A stretch of DNA of 64,000 nt from positions 39,200,042 to 39,264,041 of the forward strand of contig CM060734.1 in assembly GCA_030704615.1 (NCBI GenBank). Reading direction: 5' to 3'. This document shows, piece after piece, positions 57,621-64,000 of the stretch. Position numbers and translations under genes: made by a program. The notes beneath the pieces are model-generated. The model saw nothing but the letters and a program-made list of their open reading frames with translations. It was not told the DNA's origin and ran no database searches. Position 1 is the stretch's first letter, and each line of letters starts with the position of its first letter. The stretch is from Takakia lepidozioides. Its lineage: Eukaryota; Streptophyta; Takakiopsida; Takakiales; Takakiaceae.

Positions 57621-58200
57621 GTCAATAAGTTCATGCCTACAGCCAGCCGTCACAATTTCAATTAGAATACCCCAACACAATGCATGAAATCTAGCGGTAG
57701 AATGGTGACATGAGGGAACCCATTACATACTAATGATCATATTAGATATGACCCACCCCATAACATGAGCCACTTTTGCCTAACACATATCAAATCCATG
57801 TGTGAGTTCATCTGTGCCTCACGAGGAACGATGGAAGTGGTGGTCCCCATTGCTCCAAATAAGAACTGTTGCAGAAAGCACTCAGACATATGTGGACTAT
57901 TAAAAAGTACCCTTTCATATGTGGACATGCTTCCAATAGAACCCTTTTCATATTTGGACAGACCCTATCATATCACATACTTTCCATAGAATACCTAGGA
58001 CACACCTTTGATCCATGTGCTCGACACATGCTCGGCAAATCAAAGCACACTCCCCTCAGATGACATGTCGCACCACTCACTCTCTCAACAATAAGCCCCT
58101 TTTTTTTTGGCATGTCTTCATGCTCCGAATTGTAGGTCACTTATGTCGGAATTACAAATTCAATGTGGTGCAAAACACTAATCATCTTTCATGTTTTGTT
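57620..58200. other. No gene recognised
   Basis: Short frames only, and no repeat or domain recognised. Confidence 0.35.
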
Positions 58201-58780
58201 GCCTTTGCCATCCTTGGAAGCCTTGCCACCCTTCTTCCTTGTTTCCTTTGTGGACTTGACAGGCTTAACATCAGTCTTACACTCCTTGGTGGATTTCTCA
58301 TGAGCTTTACTCTTCTTCGGCATCATGTCAAGTTTCAGATTCTCTGGTGTCTTCACAAAACTCTGGGTTTCATATGTCCTATATTAACTCCCTTCTACTT
58401 TGCTGGGGATGGTGTCTCTGGCTCACCATCGCTGCGAAGGTGTGGTTTGTGCGCCTTAGCCTTTGCAGTCAATTTGCGTTTGCGCTCACCAGTTCGGGGA
58501 AGAGCTTTCTTCTTAGGTATTGGTGAACGCTCATCAAATTTTCAGTTAGAAGTATCACCTTCACTACTATTGTCATCCTCTGCATTTTCAGTATCCCCAT
58601 CCCTAGTTGAACTCTCATCCTCTTCATCTTTGTCATATACATGTTTGAACTGAGCAGGTGGTGATTCGGACTCTTCGGAGGAGTCAGAGCCACGATCGGA
58701 TTTCAAGGCATCATCAGTATAATATTCCAGATCAACAACTGGAGTAATCTTCATCTTCTTCTTTCTCATAGGGCCCACCC
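58200..58780 (-). other. Lys- and acidic-rich minus-strand frames, unknown
   Basis: The minus strand encodes an acidic stretch ('DALKSDRGSDSSEESESPP', 'DEEDESSTRDGDTENAEDD') and, lower down in another frame, a Lys-rich basic stretch ('KKSKAHEKSTKE'). The composition suits a nuclear protein or a transposon-encoded tail. Stops between the blocks argue for a relic. No domain was recognised. Confidence 0.3.
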
Positions 58781-58858
58781 CTGAAAAGGGGCAGTAGTTG
58801 CAAGGCGAAGTGACTCTTAGTTATGCTGGCTTTGGCCGGAGTCATCTCTCTCTCTTCT
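58768..58858. repeat. Dispersed repeat, copy 2
   Basis: Matches 1401-1492 in the same orientation (GGGCCCACCCCTGAAAAGG..., GGCCGGAGTCATCTCTCTCT). See copy 1. Confidence 0.6.
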
Positions 58859-58859
58859 T

Positions 58860-59820
58860 CGTGAACGCCAGCACTTTTTCCCTTGATTTTGGTTTTGGAC
58901 GATGCTCATCATGACGCCTCTTCTTTGTTGAGTGTTTGGATTGTTTACTAGAAATTAGTCCTTGAATGCAGGAGAGCGACCTTGTGTCTATGTACTATGG
59001 GCTCAAACGTGGCCAAGTGGTGAAAATTATATGACCCAACGAAACTGCAGGAAAACATGTTACATATCATTTGGTGGTGTAATCTCACTTGAGATGTGAG
59101 AAAAGGTCTTTGTACAATTGGAATATTCTGTCCGTGTCTCTAATGAATGGAATCCCTTGCATGAATAGTATTATGCATGTGTGACAAGTTGCTCGGTTCG
59201 TCAGGTGGCCATAACTACTCGTCATTGTATTTGACTTTCTTTATATGTGCTTTGGGCAAGCAAACAACGCACAGTTTTGGATGCTCACTATATCTTCATA
59301 TGAGTTAGATCATAGTTTCTCGTTAGTTTATAGTTCTTTGAATTTGATCCGCATACAACACTACTAGTTTGCTCCAAATGATTGATTTTTCGACACAATT
59401 GTGTACCTAAAGAAAACTAAAATGTCTTCACTAACATTGCGACTCGTGTGATCTATAGCATTTCAACTTCCAAATTATGTCAATCATTTTACAACGCCGA
59501 TTTGTAACTATAATCTGGCAGGGCTTGCATGTATTCCATGCATTTGTTTTCCCCCTCAAGGTCCAGTTGCTTTCCTTGGAAAAAAAAAGAAAAAAAAAAG
59601 GACCTGGATGGACCGGACCCGTGAACCCGCTAATAGTTTCCAGCAACTACCCGGATCCGATCCGACCTCGTGTTCAAACTTCCCAAATTGTTCAAACTTC
59701 CCAAAATCAAAAACCCATATCTGGACCCGGACTTGGTTCCCAAAAAAGGACCCCATCCCCACCCCACAGGGTTCCGTAGAAAGGCACTACCTGCAGAACA
59801 TTGGTCCAAAGCCGACAACC
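58860..59820. other. No gene recognised
   Basis: AT-rich sequence followed by a GGACCCGG-type GC-rich block (59600-59765) with internally repeated CAAACTTCCCAAA. No coding signature. Confidence 0.4.
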
Positions 59821-59821
59821 A

Positions 59822-60115
59822 ACATGTAGCCTAGTGGTAATGGGCACATACCACGTTGGATGTGGTTGTGGGTTCAAACCACGGTCTGATGTGTCATGAA
59901 GATGTCCACCTTTCAGCTAGAAGCCGGTAGCCCGTGTGGTGAAGAGACACCATAATTTATGCTCCCTTTGGGTGGCGTTGGATGTGGTTGTGGGTTCAAA
60001 CCACGATCTGATGTGTCATGAAGGTGTCCACCTTTCAGCTGGAAGGCAGTAGCCCGTGTGGTGAAGAGACACCATATTTTATGCTCCCTTCGGATGGCGT
60101 CCGTAAATAATAAAT
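59822..60115 (+). mobile_element. tRNA-derived SINE with tandemly duplicated body
   Basis: Box A TAGCCTAGTGG is at 59827 and box B GGTTCAAACC at 59871. The segment from GTTGGATGTGG (59855) through the tail is repeated from 59977 with a period of 122 bp, so the element has one box A and two box Bs. Each unit holds GTGTCATGAA, TGTCCACCTTTCAGCT, GGTAGCCCGTGTGGTGAAGA and CACCATA-TTTATGCTCCCTT. The end is AT-rich (AAATAATAAATAAT). A related unit lies at 33.3 kb. Confidence 0.7.
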
Positions 60116-60129
60116 AATCGTTCAAAGCC

Positions 60130-60616
60130 ACATTGGTGTATGTTGTATGTCACCGATCTATCAATCTGTGTGCACTTCAGATTGAAACTCCGCTCGATGT
60201 CGGAGCTAAAAGATCCGATACTAATGAGTCGATCTTCATATTAGGACTTCCGTTTCAGTAGGCGCGATATCCCGTTAGTAAACGACGGGAAGAGCGGCAC
60301 GTGCCAAGCATGGAGCACGTCCAGGCGTCCAGGCCTCTTGAATGTTCACACCCTAAACCCTTTTTGCTCCCTCTCAAATTGCAGGGAGGGACGACTGTTG
60401 GACACGGATCAGACGTGTTGTGTAGGTAGAAATCTTGCATTCTGCTGTGCTGCCAGAGCAGATTTGAATGTGAAGTGTTTGCAGTATTATCAGTGTGGCC
60501 CTGTGCTGTTTTGTCGATCATACATCTTCTGGCGGGCTGTTTCTGTTGTTATTGGACACGGGGCAGGGTCTGGTTGAGATAGTGATCTTTGTGCATTTCT
60601 GGTGGAGAGGTTCACA
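60130..60616. other. TIC21 upstream flank
   Basis: Probably the promoter and 5' UTR of TIC21. No specific regulatory site could be supported. Confidence 0.4.
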
Positions 60617-63198
60617 ATGCAATATACTGCGCATGCGAGGTTACAAGCGAATCCGATTCTCCTCTGTTCACGGCGCTTCTCTCCATCTCCGGTTGCTCAG
60701 TGCCGTCCGATTGATGGTCGGGATGCATCAAAGATCCAGTCTCGAAGCTCCCTCTCCTCACATTTTTCCCTCGTGGGGTTGGAGGTTTTGAGTTTGGTGC
60801 CGCATTTTGCAGTGGTGCAAAAGACATGTGGGAAGAGAAGAGTAAGAGTGGAGGCAAATGTGGGAGCATACAATAAAGAGGCGTTTATTGATGATGCAGA
60901 ATCGCAGAAGCTATCTCAGGTATTGAATGGCTTTGGTGATGATATGTGAATATGATTAGAAATAAAACGGTCTCAATTTTCACAGTCTGCTGGTTTTGCA
61001 GTGTGAGTTGGAGCTGTTAATTGTACACTACTGTTTGAATTCCTCAGCTCCACTTGATGCTTGCTTGCCAGAGGTTTTCCTTTTAAGTCAGTTTAGATTT
61101 GTCAATTAAACAGGTTCGTGGCAAACGCTCAAGTCCAGACTATGAGACTTCATATTCAAAACTGCCTTCCAGAGTTGCGACTGACTCATGCTCGATTGAG
61201 TGAATTGCGTTTGAGACCTTGATATAAAATGGCCTTGGGTGTGGCTCATAATGGCAGCTGATGTCCGGATTTGTAGACATTAAGTAACAGGGGTGGATTA
61301 AATTAACCAGCCTGACAAGCCAAGAAGATGGATGTATGGATGGAAGTCTCCCTCTGTAGATCTTATTCCTCATTTAAAGAGACAAATCTCTGAGTGGAGT
61401 GGAGACCATCACTGGGTCCTGAGCTGTCTTCCTGAATTTCGAACTTTAACTGCATAGAATAATCATGCAATTCAGAGAGCTTTACTGATTGATCCTCTGG
61501 TATGTTGGACTTTTCTTTTTCATGTGTCATTTCAATTTGGGAAGTTGAATGGTGTACTCCATTTGAATGAAAAGTGAGCCACTTGCAGCACTGTAGAGTG
61601 GCTGCATAATGAACCAACATTTATGTCCCTCCTGCCTTTGATTTTGAATCCTGCATTAATCCCCTTTAAGAGAAGACTGGGAGGGGGAGAGAGAGCGTCC
61701 ATATATTTTTAAAACTGATGACTAGGTGGCATGGTGCAGGTTGCAAAGCGTCTGGAGCGAACAGCTGCTTACTTCAAGCGTTTGGGGAGTTTGGGGTTTT
61801 GGGGCCAGCTAATATGCACAGTTGTATCAGCAGTCATTCTAGCATTCTCTATTGTGATTACGGGTGCGGCCACGTCTCCTGTCACAGTCTACCTCACTGC
61901 TGCGGGTATCGCTACTGCTTTTCTGTCAGTGTTCTGGTCCTTCGGATATGTTCGTCTCTCTCACCGACTGCGGGAGACTATAGACGACCCCACTAAGGTA
62001 ATCCTAGCTTGGTTTATGGAGACTCCTACTGGTGCTTCTCAGATGTGGAAAAGATACTGCTCCATTCCAGATGTCTGGTTTGGTGCTGCGGAGGTATGAT
62101 GGAACAAACAGTGGACCCATATCTTGGTCGTATTAATACAAAAGTGTATGCACAGTTGGGAGGTAAAGGCCATTGTCATGCTTAGATGGAGTGCCACAAT
62201 TTACCTGTTGAGGAGGCGCTTGTTGGTTTTATGGCTATTGAACCACTAATGATATAACTGCCAACTGGGAACATCTAGTTAAGTTCTCCCAGACTCAAGA
62301 TTTCTACCGACCAAGAGAATGGTTGCAGGCCTTTATTGGAACGCACCTTGAAGTGGTATCCTATGTCACCTAGGTCTTAAATGTCATGGGAAAGGTTTCT
62401 ACAAGGCAGTTCTTCTCATGTTCTCAGGTAGTTCTGAACAATGTGGGTTTGATGAGTCAAGGTAGACAACCTTGTGTGAACTGAAAATTGATCAACATAA
62501 TGGACCTTGAATGGACCTGAGAAGCATTGAGAGTTAGTTATGTGCATTTTACTTTCAAAAGGCTGCCAACTCATTTAGTCTAATGACAAAAGAGGATCAT
62601 GGTTGCGTTGCAGGCACCCCCTCGTGCACAAGTGGTGAAGAATCTCAAGAATGGGATTTTAATAAACCTGGTGGGAATGGCAGCAACGCTGCTGGGCATG
62701 CAAGCCACTGTGGGAGTCTTGGTTGCTAAAGCTCTGACATCCTCTGCCACACCATATCTGCAAGGAGCACCTCCTGGGTACAGCCCTGTGCTGGCCCTAG
62801 ACGTTTTTCTTGTACAGGTACTACTACAACACTGGTGAATCTTATGCCTGTAATTCTCTTGTTTAGGTAGCAACAAATTGTGTTTGGCATTCCTCCTCTG
62901 TAAGTCGTCTTTTAGCACCCAAGATCATGCCATTTGGGTGGCTGGATTCTTGTTACTAGGTGCAAATTTAGCAGCAGAAATGGATGCTACTTTCTTGCAT
63001 GGACCATGGTAAAGGACTGACTTGAATTGATATGCCCCAGAACTAATCGGATGACTCTGACGTATGCATTTCATTGTACAGGCTTCAGCAAATACACTGC
63101 TCTCTCACTTTCTGGGTGTAGTGTTCTCTCTTGAGCTGCTGCGATCAGTAACGCTCTCTCAACCTCCTCCTGAAAATGTGATTCCCAAGCCTGCTTGA
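60617..63198 (+). CDS. TIC21: TIC21/PIC1-type chloroplast inner envelope protein
   Basis: Four exons with phase-0 junctions give 293 residues, close to the 296 of Arabidopsis TIC21 (At2g15290): 60617-60919, 61740-61997, 62614-62817 and 63082-63198. The start is ATG 60617. Residues 1 to about 95 are a Ser/Arg-rich plastid transit peptide. The mature protein starts near 'VAKRLERTAAYFKRLGSLG' and has four hydrophobic segments: around 'STVVSAVILAFSIVITG' (here 'TVVSAVILAF'), 'VYLTAAGIATAFLSVFWSFG', 'ILINLVGMAATLLGMQATVG' and 'TLLSHFLGVVFSLELLRSVT'. Hallmark strings are 'GFWGQL', 'APPRAQVVKNLKNGI' and 'GYSPVLALDVFLVQASANT'. The family is linked to protein import and iron transport at the inner envelope. 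No lesion is seen. Confidence 0.93.
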
Positions 63199-64000
63199 AG
63201 AGGTCCTGTCTGAAGGATATTTCTACATAGTTCAATGTGCACTATGAGTTTGCCAGGCTGTACTTTGGGGAAGTGTGTGGAATATGTGGTTTGTTACATC
63301 CCTCTGATCTTTTGAGGCTGTCCCTTTACTCACACAACCTTCAGAGCGTCCCTTGTTGCGGTTGCTTTTCTGCAGTCGACAGTTTCCTCCCTATTTGCTC
63401 TTGTGTACTGCTGTTAAGGTGGAATAACCAGATTCAGTTGGAATGCAACTTGACAGACAAGGTCATAGCACTGGGCCTGAAGTATGAATGCCAGCAAATC
63501 CATGGGTGATCTTTCTATTGCGTTTGTTTATAAGTGCATAAAACTTGCTGATAAGAATGACCCCTCCAAGGCCAGAGCAAGAATACGGTAATTGTGGAAC
63601 CAGTACACCACAACAGCAGGGGGGTAAAATATGATTGTAGTTTAATGGTCACCTTGGACAGCAATTTTTTCTGAGTGTAGGTTCCTGTTATCAAGAAACT
63701 AAAGAATTCCATAGCTTGAGTTGTAACCTCTGTTTTTAACCTTCCCTTCTACAGTGGTATTGAGTTGCGCATGTGGCACTCAGCAATCTCTTTTCCTGCA
63801 CACACAAGAACATGTCTTGTGAGGACAGTGTAGCATCTGTCTTAACATGAAAACCATGTCCAAGTCTCAAGTAGTCCCATACAACCTCAGCCTGGTTAAG
63901 TACTGAATAGATGTTTGGGGTAAATGAATTTAAAGCAGCAACAGTCATTATGACATTGGAATCCCACTACAAAAGCCCTTACCTCTAGAGAAGAACACGG
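63199..64000. other. 3' flank of TIC21, no gene recognised
   Basis: Probably the TIC21 3' UTR followed by intergenic sequence. Only short frames. Confidence 0.4.

Overview
The window looks like nuclear DNA of a photosynthetic land plant. It carries intron-containing genes for plastid proteins (pyruvate dehydrogenase E1-beta, ribulose-phosphate 3-epimerase, the envelope protein TIC21), for conserved nuclear proteins (SWC6/SEF of the SWR1 complex, two NIPP1-type FHA proteins), an MTHFR-like barrel protein, a PPR-DYW relic and an alternative oxidase fragment. Introns are GT-AG (one GC-AG) and often 0.4-2.9 kb. Intergenic DNA is full of decayed transposons. The style of the PPR relic and the low gene density suggest a fern, lycophyte or bryophyte more than a seed plant, but the species cannot be fixed from the sequence alone.

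Layout: 0.1-1.35 kb, a LINE relic on the minus strand, itself split by a small hAT-type element. 1.9-5.9 kb, an intact SWC6 gene (+) with a second LINE in its second intron. 7.1-8.75 kb, a broken PPR-DYW gene (+). 9.3-13.3 kb, NIPP1 copy 1 (-) followed by a partial SWC6 pseudogene. 14.5-18.2 kb, an MTHFR-like gene (-). 18.8-20.35 kb, repeats and a nested foldback palindrome. 20.6-25.9 kb, the plastid PDH E1-beta gene (+). 27.3-28.8 kb, the first three exons only of an alternative oxidase gene (-). 28.9-34.8 kb, repeat-rich DNA with SINE-like units. 34.8-38.95 kb, NIPP1 copy 2 (+) and another SWC6 pseudogene, an inverted duplicate of the 9.3-13.3 kb block. 40.8-45.4 kb, plastid ribulose-phosphate 3-epimerase (-). 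46-59 kb, a transposon-like region holding Tnp2/CACTA-like transposase pieces together with a DNA-methyltransferase-like gene and a SET-domain-like gene. 59.8-60.1 kb, a SINE. 60.6-63.2 kb, TIC21 (+).

The genes do not form an operon-like unit. Shared themes are plastid carbon metabolism and plastid import (PDHB, RPE, TIC21) and chromatin or phosphatase regulation (SWC6, NIPP1). The two most notable things are the inverted NIPP1-SWC6 duplication, in which both NIPP1 copies keep full open frames while the SWC6 parts decayed, and the 46-56 kb region where a beta-class DNA-methyltransferase-like domain and a degenerate SET domain sit among transposase fragments. Exon limits below were worked out by reading splice sites and phases by eye and by comparison with remembered plant family members; no alignment software or database was used.
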